DNA from: Campylobacterales bacterium | Lineage (GTDB): Bacteria > Campylobacterota > Campylobacteria > Campylobacterales > JALSKU01 | Direction: 5' to 3' | Assembly (NCBI GenBank): GCA_027044945.1 | Contig: JALUBK010000061.1 | Location: 1-51,924 of the forward strand | Length of the DNA stretch: 51,924 bases | In this document: positions 19,348 through 30,917 of the stretch, piece by piece | Numbering within the stretch: position 1 is the first letter of the stretch | How the letters are laid out: each line of letters starts with the position of its first letter | The notes under the pieces: generated by a model | Told to the model about the DNA's origin: nothing | The model's database searches: none | What the model saw: only the letters and a program-made list of their open reading frames with translations | Program-made: the position numbers and the translations under genes

Positions 19348-19353
19348 AGTATA
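19348..19353 (-). promoter_or_regulatory. Candidate -10 box for the tRNA
   Basis: TATACT on the minus strand, about 20 nt ahead of the tRNA 5' end and downstream of the rodA stop. No -35 is visible. The call is made mainly because position and composition fit. Confidence 0.35.
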
Positions 19354-19376
19354 ACTAAAAAATTCTTAAAAATAGT

Positions 19377-20480
19377 TTATTTAAAAGATATTTTTTCATA
19401 CATTGTATCATATTGAAAAGAAAAAAGATTTTCCAAAATACCAAAAATAATCATAAAAGTTATAAAACTACTTCCCCCATAACTAAAAAAAGGTAAAGGA
19501 ACCCCAACAACCGGTGCTAGACCAATAGTCATAGCAATATTGATACTCATATATATAAAAATCATGAAACTAACTGAAGTAGTCATTGATTTTAAAAAAT
19601 AATCTTTTTTAAATTTAAAATTTAAACTCATTAAATGTATTATTAAAAGTCCATATAAAGTTATCAATCCTAATGCTCCTATAAAACCAAATCTTTCAAC
19701 ATAATAAGCAAAAATAAAATCACTAGTTGAAACAGGTAAAAATTTTAAATGAGTTTGAGTTGCATTTTCTTTTGATTTGCCTTCTAAGCCTCCTGAACCT
19801 ATTGCTATTATGGATTGTCTTATATGATAACTTTGTTTATGTTCTACAAAATTTGTAATTCTTTTTTTTTGGTAATCATGCAAATGACTATACAAAATAG
19901 GAGTTAATAAAACGATGGATATACTTAAAATAATCCATATTTTTTTATTTACACCTATAACAAATAAAGTGCTGTAACCTATGAGTAATAAAATAAGTGC
20001 AGTTCCTAAATCCGGCTCTTTTAAAATTAAAACAAAAGGCAATAAAATATAAAAACTTATTTTAGCAAAATCTTTCCAATCATATCCATTTTGTGGAGGA
20101 GGGTTATTTTTAATAAAATATGCCAACATTAACAAAAATGCTGGTTTAAAAAATGCAGATGGCTGAATCGTAAGATGCATAAAAGGTATTTCAAGCCATC
20201 TTCTAGCTCCTAATTTTGTTATTCCGATCAAATATAAACTAAATAACGATATAATGCCTATCCAATATAAAAATGGGATTATCCAATCAAATTTTCTTAT
20301 CGGAATTATATAAGAAATAAAAAATGCTATAATTCCAACACTAAAATATATTATTTGTTTATATGCTAAAGTTTGATTGGCTTCTTTTATAAGATAAAAA
20401 GATATAGCAATAATAGGTATAATAAGTATTGGAATAACAAGATCAAAATGTGTTAATATTCGTTTATCAATACGAAGCAA
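19377..20480 (-). CDS. rodA: Rod-shape glycosyltransferase RodA (MrdB), SEDS family
   Basis: Peptidoglycan glycosyltransferase of the elongasome that works with PBP2. About ten membrane segments in 367 residues. SEDS motifs include FKPAFLLMLAYF, KEPDLGTALI (with the conserved Asp), the TQTHLKFLPVSTSDFIFAY loop (the catalytic region and RodA/FtsW signature) and VVGVPLPFFSYGGSS. The length and the lack of an FtsW-type tail favour RodA over FtsW. The start is TTG at 20480, with AAGG 8 nt upstream and a TATAAT promoter. It is divergent from the rluD-type gene, as in Campylobacter (mrdB next to the Cj1280c-type synthase). Confidence 0.93.
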   Translation of the reverse strand: MLRIDKRILTHFDLVIPILIIPIIAISFYLIKEANQTLAYKQIIYFSVGIIAFFISYIIPIRKFDWIIPFLYWIGIISLFSLYLIGITKLGARRWLEIPFMHLTIQPSAFFKPAFLLMLAYFIKNNPPPQNGYDWKDFAKISFYILLPFVLILKEPDLGTALILLLIGYSTLFVIGVNKKIWIILSISIVLLTPILYSHLHDYQKKRITNFVEHKQSYHIRQSIIAIGSGGLEGKSKENATQTHLKFLPVSTSDFIFAYYVERFGFIGALGLITLYGLLIIHLMSLNFKFKKDYFLKSMTTSVSFMIFIYMSINIAMTIGLAPVVGVPLPFFSYGGSSFITFMIIFGILENLFSFQYDTMYEKISFK

Positions 20481-20502
20481 AAATAAGCCTTTTTTAAAAA
20501 TT

Positions 20503-20508
20503 ATTATA
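20503..20508 (-). promoter_or_regulatory. Sigma-70 -10 box for rodA
   Basis: TATAAT within TTTGGTATAAT read on the minus strand (20513-20503), the same 11-mer as at rplI and rnpB. It is 23 nt ahead of the rodA TTG start, in the 48-nt divergent gap shared with the pseudouridine synthase gene. Confidence 0.6.
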
Positions 20509-20528
20509 CCAAAAAAATGAGGATAAAA

Positions 20529-21482
20529 ATGGAATTTATAGCTAAAAATGGAAGATTGGATAAAATTTTACAAAATTATTTAAAAATGAGCAGAAATCAA
20601 ATTGAAATTTTTATAAAAAAAGGGTTTGTAACTGTAAATGGTAAAATTATAAAAAAATGTGGTTATAAATTGAGTGGGAGCGAAAAAATTGGATATCAGA
20701 TTCAAAATTTTGAAAACGATAAAAAATATAAAGTTGATTTTGATGTAGAAATTATATATGAAGATGATGATATCCTTGTTATTAATAAGCCACCATTTCT
20801 GACAGTTCATCCAGCTCCAAGTGTTAAAGAAGCTACATTAGTTGATTGGCTAAAATCAAAAAATATTTCTTTATCAACTATTAGTGGAGAGGAAAGACAC
20901 GGAATTGTTCATAGAATAGATAAGCAAACAAGCGGTGCTTTGGTAATAGCTAAAAATAATACATCTCATGCAATTCTTTCAAAACAATTAGAAGATAAAA
21001 GTATGGGAAGATATTATTTGAGTATTATTGATTTACCTTTAAAAGAAGATATGATTATTGAAAAACCAATAGCAAGAAACAGAAGAAATAGACTGAAAAT
21101 GGGTATAGATGCCAAAGGAAAGAATGCAAAAAGTGCATTTAAAAAATTGATAATTTCAAAAAATGAAAAATACGAACTTATTTCTGCTAAGTTATTTACA
21201 GGAAGAACTCATCAAATAAGAGTGCATTTAAATAGTATCTCAAGACATATTTTGGGTGATAATTTATATGGTTTTAAGAGCAAAGAAGATAAAATAATAA
21301 GAGTGATGTTACATGCATATTTATTATACCTTGTGCATCCTAAAACTGGAAAGAGAATGTTTTTCAAAGCACCTATTTATGATGATTTTAAGGAATTTGC
21401 AAGAAAAAATTTTAATATGGAGATTTTTAATGAAAAAATTGATTCTGGGTATATTGTCAATAGTTTTAATACTTTTTGTTAG
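20529..21482 (+). CDS. RluA-family 23S rRNA pseudouridine synthase (RluD/RluC-like)
   Basis: Isomerises specific uridines of 23S rRNA to pseudouridine. An S4 RNA-binding domain lies at residues 1-65 (GRLDKILQNYLKMSRNQIEIFIKKG). The catalytic domain has INKPPFLTVHP and HRIDKQTSG, with catalytic Asp131, and later RTHQIRVHL. Length is 317 residues. ATG 20529 is chosen over ATG 20517 because GAGGA lies 5 nt upstream of the former. First gene of the long conserved block that continues to the amidase. The downstream lipoprotein gene begins inside its 3' end. Whether it is RluC or RluD in specificity cannot be told here. Confidence 0.93.
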   Translation: MEFIAKNGRLDKILQNYLKMSRNQIEIFIKKGFVTVNGKIIKKCGYKLSGSEKIGYQIQNFENDKKYKVDFDVEIIYEDDDILVINKPPFLTVHPAPSVKEATLVDWLKSKNISLSTISGEERHGIVHRIDKQTSGALVIAKNNTSHAILSKQLEDKSMGRYYLSIIDLPLKEDMIIEKPIARNRRNRLKMGIDAKGKNAKSAFKKLIISKNEKYELISAKLFTGRTHQIRVHLNSISRHILGDNLYGFKSKEDKIIRVMLHAYLLYLVHPKTGKRMFFKAPIYDDFKEFARKNFNMEIFNEKIDSGYIVNSFNTFC

Positions 21483-22686
21483 TGGATGTCAAAATATTTT
21501 GCCTAATCCTCCTAAAGTTGTTATAGATTCTTCTATGCCAACAATAACATCAATAAGAACTTTGAGCGATATAAATAAAATTGCTCTAGAATGGGAACCT
21601 ATTTATAATGATTCAATAAAAGGATATTATATATATAGATCAAATCCTTTAAAAAATGATGGAAAATTAAAAAGAATTGCAATAATTAATGATAAATATG
21701 TTTCTCATTTTGTTGATACTAATTTGATTCCAAACCAAGTGTATTATTATAGAATGTCAACATATTCAAACAACAATATAGAATCTAGGCCAAGTGAAGT
21801 AGTAAAAGCAAAAACTTTACCTTTACTTCCTTCAGTATCTTATATACGGGCAATATCTGGATTGCCTCATAGAATAAAAATTATATGGAGACCAGATCCA
21901 AATCAAAGAGTAGCAAAATATATTATACAAAGAAATAATTTGACAAATTTAAAATGGAGAACAATAGCAGTTGTTGATGGCAGATTGAATGCTGAATATA
22001 TCGATAAAAATTTGCCTGATGATAAAACTTTTAAATACAGAATAAAAGTTGAAACTTATGATGATATTATTTCTCTTCCTAGTGTGGTGGTTGAAGCATC
22101 TACAAAACCTCTTCCTCCTGTTGTTCAAAATGTTAAAGCAAGTAGAAATTTGCCAAAAATAATAAATATAACATGGAATAGAGTTAATCAAAAAGATATA
22201 TCATATTATAATGTTTATAGAGCTATTACTCCTTATTTATTTTATACTTGTATAGCAAAAACGGCTGATAATAAATTTGAAGATATTATAAATAAAGATG
22301 GAGTTGCAAGATATTATAAAGTAACAGCTGTTGATGAGCAAGGACTTGAATCTCCAAAGCAAGAAAATCCAGTCATGGGAACAACACTTTCAAAACCATT
22401 ACCTCCTGTTTTAACAAATGTAACTTTAGTAGGAGATGGAGTTAAAATAACTTGGAAACCAGCTGACAATAGAGCAAGAAAATATATAATAATCAAAAAA
22501 TTTACAAAAGATTTTAGTGAAAAAACAATAAAATATGTAAATATTTCTAATTTAGTTTATATTGATAAAAATATAATTCCAGGTAAAGAATATAAATACT
22601 GTGTTCAAGCAGTTGATAAAAATGGAATTGTATCAAATCCTACTGATTATATAAGCATAAGAATTCCAAAAGATAGTAATCAGTAG
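21430..22686 (+). CDS. flpA: Fibronectin type III-repeat lipoprotein, FlpA-like
   Basis: A signal peptide with lipobox (LFVSGC) gives a lipidated Cys20. The rest is four tandem fibronectin type III domains (about 40-130, 135-225, 230-325 and 330-415), each with the pattern ITW.P.....KYI...R and a YYYR/YKYR strand. Homologue by position and architecture of C. jejuni FlpA (Cj1279c), described there as a fibronectin-binding adhesin. In an organism not shown to live on a host the role may instead be in the envelope. ATG 21430 has GGAG upstream and yields the lipobox; the open frame extends upstream to 21313 inside the pseudouridine synthase gene. The true overlap is 53 nt. Confidence 0.87.
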   Translation: MKKLILGILSIVLILFVSGCQNILPNPPKVVIDSSMPTITSIRTLSDINKIALEWEPIYNDSIKGYYIYRSNPLKNDGKLKRIAIINDKYVSHFVDTNLIPNQVYYYRMSTYSNNNIESRPSEVVKAKTLPLLPSVSYIRAISGLPHRIKIIWRPDPNQRVAKYIIQRNNLTNLKWRTIAVVDGRLNAEYIDKNLPDDKTFKYRIKVETYDDIISLPSVVVEASTKPLPPVVQNVKASRNLPKIINITWNRVNQKDISYYNVYRAITPYLFYTCIAKTADNKFEDIINKDGVARYYKVTAVDEQGLESPKQENPVMGTTLSKPLPPVLTNVTLVGDGVKITWKPADNRARKYIIIKKFTKDFSEKTIKYVNISNLVYIDKNIIPGKEYKYCVQAVDKNGIVSNPTDYISIRIPKDSNQ

Positions 22687-22701
22687 AGGTTTTTTAAAAA
22701 A

Positions 22702-23886
22702 ATGCCAAATGCACATGTAAAAAAAGATAATTATTGTCAAATGCCTATAAAAAATGATGGTTTTTTGTTTGAATTTTTAGCATCATCAAAATATGATGAT
22801 TTAGTATTTACAAAAAGTAAAGAAGAAAATTTTTTTCTGCAAGTTATTGATAAAAAAAAGATAAAACTTATCAAGGCAGATAAAATAACAAAACCTACAA
22901 ATGTAAAGATTGTGCAAGATGCTATCAAAAGTTTTATTGATGCGAATAATTTTGAAATATTACATGAAAATATAAATTCCAGCAAAAATCATTTGAAAAA
23001 AAAATCAAATTATCAAAAAGATATTTTTTATTTTGATGATTATAAAAGTGATAAAAAAATTGAAATAGAAATAGGATTTGGTAGTGGAAGACATATATTG
23101 CATTTAGCTAAAAAATTTCCAGATAAGGAATTTATTGGTATTGAGATACACAAACCTTCCATAGAGCAATTATTAAAGCAGTGTCAATTACAAAATATAA
23201 AAAATATTTTTGTTGTTGATTTTGATGCAAGAATACTTTTACAAATGCTTTCTTCTAATAGTATCGATACAATATATATTCATTTTCCAGTTCCATGGGA
23301 TAAAAAACCCCATCGAAGAGTTATAAGTAAAGAGTTTTTAAATGAATCCATAAGGGTATTGAAAAAAAATGGAAAATTGGAACTTAGAAGTGATAGTGAA
23401 AAATATTTTGAATATTCAAGAGATCTTTTTTTATCATTGCAAAAATGCGAAATTGTTATTAGAAAAAATAATAATATTGAAATATCAAGCAAATATGAAG
23501 ATAGATGGAAAAAAATGGAAAAAAATATTTATGATATAATTTTGATAAATAAAGAATTTTCTAAAGAAAAGGAAAAAATAGTTCCTGAAAAATTTGAAAA
23601 AGAGATAAATTTTAGCAATATTTATTCTAATTTTTCTAATAAAATTATAAGAGAGGATGATTTTTTTGTGCATTTTGAAAATATATATAAAATCGATAAA
23701 AACTCTGGTGTTATTAAAATATCTTTCGGATCGTATGATAAAAGCGAACATAGATATTTAATTATAATAAACGATCAACTGAATTATTTGCCAAATAAAT
23801 TTGCTTTTACAAAGCAAAATATATTGTCCGATAAAATAATAAAAGAATATCTACATGAAACAAGTAAAAAAGGGATATATGGATGA
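22702..23886 (+). CDS. trmB: tRNA (guanine-N7)-methyltransferase TrmB, extended form
   Basis: Forms m7G46 in the tRNA variable loop using SAM. The core has the motif EIEIGFGSGRH (about residues 117-127), FIGIEIHKPSIEQL, and the substrate motif HFPVPWDKKPHRRVI, equivalent to the family's FPDPW-KRH signature. The protein is 394 residues, against about 240 for E. coli TrmB. The extra N-terminal domain of about 110 residues and the C-terminal extension are, as far as I recall, typical of Campylobacterota TrmB. The start has AGAGG 11 nt upstream. The ftsE start overlaps its stop. Confidence 0.93.
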   Translation: MPNAHVKKDNYCQMPIKNDGFLFEFLASSKYDDLVFTKSKEENFFLQVIDKKKIKLIKADKITKPTNVKIVQDAIKSFIDANNFEILHENINSSKNHLKKKSNYQKDIFYFDDYKSDKKIEIEIGFGSGRHILHLAKKFPDKEFIGIEIHKPSIEQLLKQCQLQNIKNIFVVDFDARILLQMLSSNSIDTIYIHFPVPWDKKPHRRVISKEFLNESIRVLKKNGKLELRSDSEKYFEYSRDLFLSLQKCEIVIRKNNNIEISSKYEDRWKKMEKNIYDIILINKEFSKEKEKIVPEKFEKEINFSNIYSNFSNKIIREDDFFVHFENIYKIDKNSGVIKISFGSYDKSEHRYLIIINDQLNYLPNKFAFTKQNILSDKIIKEYLHETSKKGIYG

Positions 23887-24557
23887 AAAACAATGTTATA
23901 ACAGCAGAAAATTTATCTCTTTCGTATAAAGCAAATGAAATTGTGATAAATAATATAGATTTACAAATCAATACAAAAGATTTTGTTTTCATTACAGGCA
24001 AAAGCGGAAGCGGTAAATCAACCCTTTTAAAATCTATGTATGCAGCTTTGCCTCCAATCAACGGAAATTTAAATGTTTGTGGAGTGTCCTTAAAAAATAT
24101 ATCAACTTCAAATAAAAATTTTTTACGAAAACATTTAGGAATAATTTTTCAAGATTATAAGCTTGTAGAAAATTGGACGATTGAAAAAAATGTTATGCTT
24201 CCTTTGTTGATAGCTGGTTTTTCTAAAGATACATGTGAAAATCAAGCTTGCAAATTATTACAACATGTTAATTTATTGCATAAGGCAGATAAATTTCCTT
24301 TAGAACTTAGTGGAGGAGAACAGCAAAGAGTTGGTGTAGCCAGGGCATTAGCTCACAATCCTGTGTTAATATTGGCAGATGAACCTACGGGCAATTTGGA
24401 TGAATATTCTAGTGGTCTTATATGGGATTTATTAAAAAGTGCAAACAAACAATTGGGGACTACTGTTGTTACAGTAACACATAAAATACCATCTCTTTTT
24501 AGGCTTGATTATAGACATTTTGAGATTGAAAACGGAGACATTCATGAAATTTCTTAA
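23883..24557 (+). CDS. ftsE: Cell-division ABC transporter ATPase FtsE
   Basis: ATPase of the FtsEX complex, which transmits ATP hydrolysis to periplasmic cell-wall hydrolase activators at the septum. Walker A GKSGSGKST (39-47), Q-loop FQDYKLVENW, signature LSGGEQQRVG, Walker B VLILADEPTGNLDE and H-loop VTVTHK. Length is 224 residues, typical. ATGA overlap with trmB. The following gene is a match for ftsX and the next an EnvC-like protein, so the assignment to FtsE instead of a LolD-type ATPase rests on context as well as sequence. Confidence 0.9.
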   Translation: MKNNVITAENLSLSYKANEIVINNIDLQINTKDFVFITGKSGSGKSTLLKSMYAALPPINGNLNVCGVSLKNISTSNKNFLRKHLGIIFQDYKLVENWTIEKNVMLPLLIAGFSKDTCENQACKLLQHVNLLHKADKFPLELSGGEQQRVGVARALAHNPVLILADEPTGNLDEYSSGLIWDLLKSANKQLGTTVVTVTHKIPSLFRLDYRHFEIENGDIHEIS

Positions 24558-25349
24558 ATATCATATTTCTATAATATTACCTCTTTTTCTATTGTTGTTT
24601 GTTGTTCAAACTTTTTTTATGATAAAAAAAGTTATAAATGATTATGAAAAAAAAATTAACAATGATTATTCTATTGTTTTTGTTTCAAAAGTTCCTCTTG
24701 ATGAAAATGATTTAAAATTAAAAATAGACAATCTTCAATCATTAAATGTTATAAATACCGGAAAGGTTGTTGACGAGTTGAAAGATACTATTTCTCCAAC
24801 AAATTTTCAAAAATTAAAAAATAGTTTGCCTATTTTTTATTCTATAAAATTAAAGCATTTGCCTAGTTTGGAAAAATTGAAAATTATAAAACAAAAATTA
24901 TTAAAAATAGAAGGAGTTCAATCGGTAAATACTTTTAAAAACAGTTATAGTAAGTTATATAATTTTTTAATTTTTAGTAAAGCTTTATTTCAATTTTTTA
25001 TTGTTTTTGTATTAATAATTGTCTTTTTGTTGATTATCAAGCAATCTGAAGTTTGGATTTTTGAACACAAGCAAAGATTTGAAATAATGAGTATATTAGG
25101 GTCTCCTTTTTGGATGAAAAGTGCAATGCTTTATAGGGTTGTTATTGTTGATTGTATTATTAGTTCTTTTTTGGTGTCATTTGTATTTATCTATTTTACC
25201 AATAGCAATAAATATATAAAAGATTTTTTAAATTTAGGTATTAAGATGCCAGTTTTTCATACTTTGCATGATAGCCTAGTGTTGCTTGGAATTGGTATTG
25301 TTATATCTATTATGTCTGTTACATTTGCAATTTTTAAGTTGAATAAAGA

Positions 25350-25353
<4 letters not shown>
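24544..25353 (+). CDS. ftsX: Cell-division protein FtsX-like permease
   Basis: 269 residues with the FtsX topology. A short cytoplasmic start and a first membrane segment (about 5-28) precede a periplasmic loop (about 30-135, the site that contacts the EnvC-type activator). Three clustered membrane segments follow (about 145-170, 190-220 and 235-262). The motif EIMSILGSPFWM after the second helix is characteristic of the FtsX domain. ATG 24544 has GGAG 6 nt upstream. The longer open frame from 24505 would start inside ftsE without a ribosome-binding site. It overlaps ftsE by 14 nt and the next gene by 4 nt. Confidence 0.88.
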
Positions 25354-27318
<1,965 letters not shown>

Positions 27319-27336
27319 AAAAACTAAGGAAAAAAT

Positions 27337-27552
27337 ATGAGATTAGAACAAATAACAGCTGATGCTTTGAAAAATATGAATGACGATAGATATCTGTTGT
27401 CTATTGCTGTATCAAAAAGAGTTGAAGAGTTAAGTGCCGGTGCTGAACCAACTATTGATATAAATAAAAATAAATATAAATATACTGATATTGCATTAAT
27501 GGAAATAGCTCAAAATAAACTTGATTTTAGTGAAAGAAAAAACGATAAGTAG
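27337..27552 (+). CDS. rpoZ: DNA-directed RNA polymerase omega subunit
   Basis: Small subunit that supports beta' folding and RNA polymerase assembly. The 71 residues show the omega pattern: RLEQITADAL at the start, a central RYLLSIAVSKRVEEL helix and ALMEIAQNKLDF near the end. AAGGA lies 8 nt upstream of the ATG. It is directly followed by the (p)ppGpp synthetase/hydrolase gene, the rpoZ-spoT pairing also found in E. coli and Campylobacter. Confidence 0.93.
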   Translation: MRLEQITADALKNMNDDRYLLSIAVSKRVEELSAGAEPTIDINKNKYKYTDIALMEIAQNKLDFSERKNDK

Positions 27553-27559
27553 AAATAAT

Positions 27560-29701
27560 TTGAATGAACTTATAGAAAATATAAAATTATGTAAAACCGT
27601 TACAAAAGCAAAAAAACTTTTGTATAATAAGGTTGCATTTGACAAAGATATTGAAAAAGCTTTAAATTTTTGTATTTTTTATCATCAAGGTCAATACAGA
27701 AAAAGTGGAGAGGATTATGCAGTTCATCCTATACTTGTAGCATGTATTGTTTCTTATTTTGGTGGCGACAAAGAGATGATTATTGCTGCACTGCTTCATG
27801 ATATTGTGGAGGATACAGAATATACTATAGAACAAATAAAAGATGAGTTTTCTAGAGCAGTTGCAAATTTGGTCGAAGGACTTACCAAAATAGTAGAAAT
27901 AAGATATGAAAACTTGGCTCCTTCTAGTTCAAATGAACGACTTGCAAAATCTGCTTTATCTTTTAGAAAAATGCTTGTTGCTTCTGTTGAGGATGTAAGA
28001 GTTTTGGTAATAAAATTATGTGACAGATTGCATAATATGCTAACAATACAAGCATTAAAAAAAAATAAACAAAAAAGAATTGCTGAAGAAACTCTTGTTG
28101 TGTATGCTCCTATAGCTCATAGACTTGGTATTTCTACTATAAAAAATTTGCTTGAAGATATCTCTTTTTCAATTGTGTTGCCAAAAGAATATGAAAAAAT
28201 CGATAATTATTTAAAAGCTCATACTCAACAATTACAGTTAAAATTAAATCATTTTATTGAAAAAGTTCATGTTCTTTTGATCAATAATGGTTTTTTAGAT
28301 GAAGATATAACTCTTGAAAAAAGAATAAAACATTATTATTCTATATACCTAAAAATGCAAAGAAAAGGTATCAGTATGGAGGAAGTTTTAGATCTTTTGG
28401 CTATTAGAATATTGGTTAAAAAACCACTTGATTGTTATAGAGCATTAGGAATTATTCATTTAAATTTTAGTCCTCTTGTTTCAAGATTTAAAGATTATGT
28501 TGCTGTTCCTAAAGAAAATGGATACCAAACTATACACACAACTGTTTTTGATGATAGATCTATTATAGAAGCTCAAATGAGAACTTATGATATGCACAAA
28601 ACTGCAGAATATGGTTTGGCAGCTCATTGGAAATATAAAGAAAGTGGATTAACTCCAAAATTGGAATGGTTGGAAGATTTAAAATCAAGTGAAAATTCAG
28701 ATGAAAATATTCAAGAATTTTATGAATATGCTAAAAATGATTTATATAGCGAAGATATTTCTGTGTTTTCACCAAAAGGTGATATTTTTACACTTCCAAG
28801 AGGTGCAACTGCTTTGGATTTTGCATATGCTATTCATACTGAAATAGGAGACAAAACAAAAGCAATATATGTTAATAAACAAAAAGTTCCTCTTTTGACA
28901 AAATTAAAAAATGGAGATATTGTAAATGTTATTGTGGGAAATAAACCAATTTATCGATGTAGCTGGATAAACTCTTTAAAAACATCTAAAGCAATAAATA
29001 CTATAAGCTTAAATTGCAGACAAAAAATAAGAGAAATCAATCAAAAAGTTGCATTAAATATCTTAAGCACAATTTTTAATGTAAATTTTGGTAAATTGCA
29101 ATCATGGTTAAAGAAGGCAAGATTTTATAAAAAAATTGATAAAATTGCTATTGATTCTGTTTTGTTAAAAGATGTGGTTGCAAGACTAAATAAATATTCT
29201 CAAAGCAATAAATTCTTTTTTCCTATTTTGAAAATTGGTCGTCATAAAATAAAAAAACAAAAAATAGAGCATTTAGTTTTTTGCACAAATTTTACTATTT
29301 CAAATGTTTTATTTGATTATTGCTGTAACCCAAAAATTGGCGATGATATTGTTGCTTTTAAAAAAGGTTCAAATATTGCTATTCATCATAAACTTTGTGA
29401 AAAAGCTATGAAAATGATTGAAAATGGAGAACAAATGGTTTTTGTAGAATGGTCTTCAGATTTGCCTAATAGAACAAAAATTATAGTTACTTTAGAAAAC
29501 AGAAGAGGAACTTTAGCTACTTTTTTAACTTTTTTGGCTAAAATAGGAGTAAATGTTATAAGCATAAAGCTTAGTAGCAATGAAGAGCAATTTGCAGATC
29601 ATTTTGAGCTGGTTATAGAAATTCCAAGTTCAAATTATGATAAAATTGTGACTCAATTAAAAAAGAAATATAATACTATTGAAATTTTAAATCAAATTTA
29701 A
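27560..29701 (+). CDS. spoT: Bifunctional (p)ppGpp synthetase/hydrolase (SpoT/Rel)
   Basis: Stringent-response enzyme. The N-terminal HD hydrolase domain has AVHPILVA and [10 protein letters not shown], so the hydrolase residues are intact. The synthetase domain has [24 protein letters not shown] and EAQMRT. TGS ([16 protein letters not shown]) and C-terminal ACT ([20 protein letters not shown]) domains follow. The start is unclear. TTG 27560, 7 nt after the rpoZ stop, gives 713 residues; GTG 27530 and TTG 27521 inside rpoZ would lengthen it by 10 or 13. None has a strong ribosome-binding site, so translation may be coupled to rpoZ. Confidence 0.94.
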   Translation: MNELIENIKLCKTVTKAKKLLYNKVAFDKDIEKALNFCIFYHQGQYRKSGEDYAVHPILVACIVSYFGGDKEMIIAALLHDIVEDTEYTIEQIKDEFSRAVANLVEGLTKIVEIRYENLAPSSSNERLAKSALSFRKMLVASVEDVRVLVIKLCDRLHNMLTIQALKKNKQKRIAEETLVVYAPIAHRLGISTIKNLLEDISFSIVLPKEYEKIDNYLKAHTQQLQLKLNHFIEKVHVLLINNGFLDEDITLEKRIKHYYSIYLKMQRKGISMEEVLDLLAIRILVKKPLDCYRALGIIHLNFSPLVSRFKDYVAVPKENGYQTIHTTVFDDRSIIEAQMRTYDMHKTAEYGLAAHWKYKESGLTPKLEWLEDLKSSENSDENIQEFYEYAKNDLYSEDISVFSPKGDIFTLPRGATALDFAYAIHTEIGDKTKAIYVNKQKVPLLTKLKNGDIVNVIVGNKPIYRCSWINSLKTSKAINTISLNCRQKIREINQKVALNILSTIFNVNFGKLQSWLKKARFYKKIDKIAIDSVLLKDVVARLNKYSQSNKFFFPILKIGRHKIKKQKIEHLVFCTNFTISNVLFDYCCNPKIGDDIVAFKKGSNIAIHHKLCEKAMKMIENGEQMVFVEWSSDLPNRTKIIVTLENRRGTLATFLTFLAKIGVNVISIKLSSNEEQFADHFELVIEIPSSNYDKIVTQLKKKYNTIEILNQI

Positions 29702-29717
29702 GAAAAAAGGTATAAGA

Positions 29718-30917
29718 ATGGTAGAGAATGCTCTTAAAGAGATAAAAAGAGGTATAAATGAAATTATTGATGAAGAGAAAATTAAAGAGCTTTTAAAAAA
29801 ATATTACGAAAAAGGTGAAAATTATTTTATAAAAGCAGGATTTGATCCTACTGCTCCTGATTTGCATTTAGGGCATACTGTTCTTATTCAAAAGATGGCA
29901 TTAATGCAAAAATATGGAGCTTTAGTGCAATTTGTTATAGGTGATTTTACTGGTATGATAGGAGATCCTACTGGCAAAAATGAAACTAGAAAAAAATTGG
30001 ATAAAGAAACTGTTTTGAAAAATGCTAAAACTTATGAAGAACAAGTTTTTAAAATTTTAGACCCAAATAAAACAAAAATAGTATTCAATTCTAAATGGTT
30101 TCAAGAAATGGGAAGTCTTGGGCTTTTGGAACTTACAACTACATTTAGTGTAGCAAGAATGCTTGAAAGAGAAGATTTTGAAAAAAGATATAAATCAAAT
30201 GCTCCTATAAGTATTAGTGAGTTTATGTATCCTTTGTTGCAAGGATATGATTCTGTGGCATTAAAAAGTGATATAGAGCTTGGTGGAACAGATCAAAAAT
30301 TCAATCTTTTAATGGGAAGACATTTACAAAGAGCTTATAAAACAGGTAAAGAGCAAGCTATTATCACTATGCCACTTCTTGAAGGACTTGACGGGATTAA
30401 TAAAATGAGTAAATCTCTTGGTAATTATATTGGAATTACTGAGAAACCAAACGATATGTATGGTAAAATACTTAGCATCAGTGATGAACTTATGTGGAAA
30501 TATTATGAAGTTTTAAGTGATAAAAGTTTAAATGAAATAGCAAAAATGAAAAATGATGTTGAAAAAAATATTTTACATCCAAAAATTGTAAAAGAGATGT
30601 TAGCTATAGAAATTGTTTCAAGATATCATTCCAAAGATGATGCACTAAAAGCAAAAAATGAGTTTGAAAAAGTTCATGCCAAAAAAGAATTGCCTAGCGA
30701 TATAAAAGAATATAAGATTGAAGGTCCTATTTGGATAGCAAAACTTATAGTAGAAGCTAAAATGGAAAATTCAACTTCTCAAGCTAGAAGACAAATTAAA
30801 CAAGGTGCTCTTAAAATAAATTCAAAAAAATGTTTAGATGAACAGCTTAAAGTTGATAAAGGTGAATATATTTTGCAAGTTGGAAAAAGAAAATTCGCTA
30901 AAATAAAGGTAATATGA
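29718..30917 (+). CDS. tyrS: Tyrosyl-tRNA synthetase
   Basis: Class I aminoacyl-tRNA synthetase that charges tRNA-Tyr. HIGH-type motif HLGHT (residues 50-54), KMSKS at 229-233, and [13 protein letters not shown] in the tyrosine pocket region. A C-terminal S4 RNA-binding domain begins near residue 335 ([18 protein letters not shown]). Length is 399 residues. Ribosome-binding site AAAAAGG ahead of the ATG. Its stop overlaps the start of the next gene (ATGA). Confidence 0.96.
   Translation: MVENALKEIKRGINEIIDEEKIKELLKKYYEKGENYFIKAGFDPTAPDLHLGHTVLIQKMALMQKYGALVQFVIGDFTGMIGDPTGKNETRKKLDKETVLKNAKTYEEQVFKILDPNKTKIVFNSKWFQEMGSLGLLELTTTFSVARMLEREDFEKRYKSNAPISISEFMYPLLQGYDSVALKSDIELGGTDQKFNLLMGRHLQRAYKTGKEQAIITMPLLEGLDGINKMSKSLGNYIGITEKPNDMYGKILSISDELMWKYYEVLSDKSLNEIAKMKNDVEKNILHPKIVKEMLAIEIVSRYHSKDDALKAKNEFEKVHAKKELPSDIKEYKIEGPIWIAKLIVEAKMENSTSQARRQIKQGALKINSKKCLDEQLKVDKGEYILQVGKRKFAKIKVI

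Noticed and set aside
19336-19372. Imperfect hairpin between rodA and the tRNA
   Set aside because: The 9-bp stem contains a G-U pair, is nearly all A-T and has a long loop. It is not distinguishable from background in such AT-rich sequence.
21313-21429. Upstream extension of the FlpA-like gene
   Set aside because: It is out-of-frame coding sequence of the pseudouridine synthase. The start at 21430 gives a perfect lipoprotein signal.
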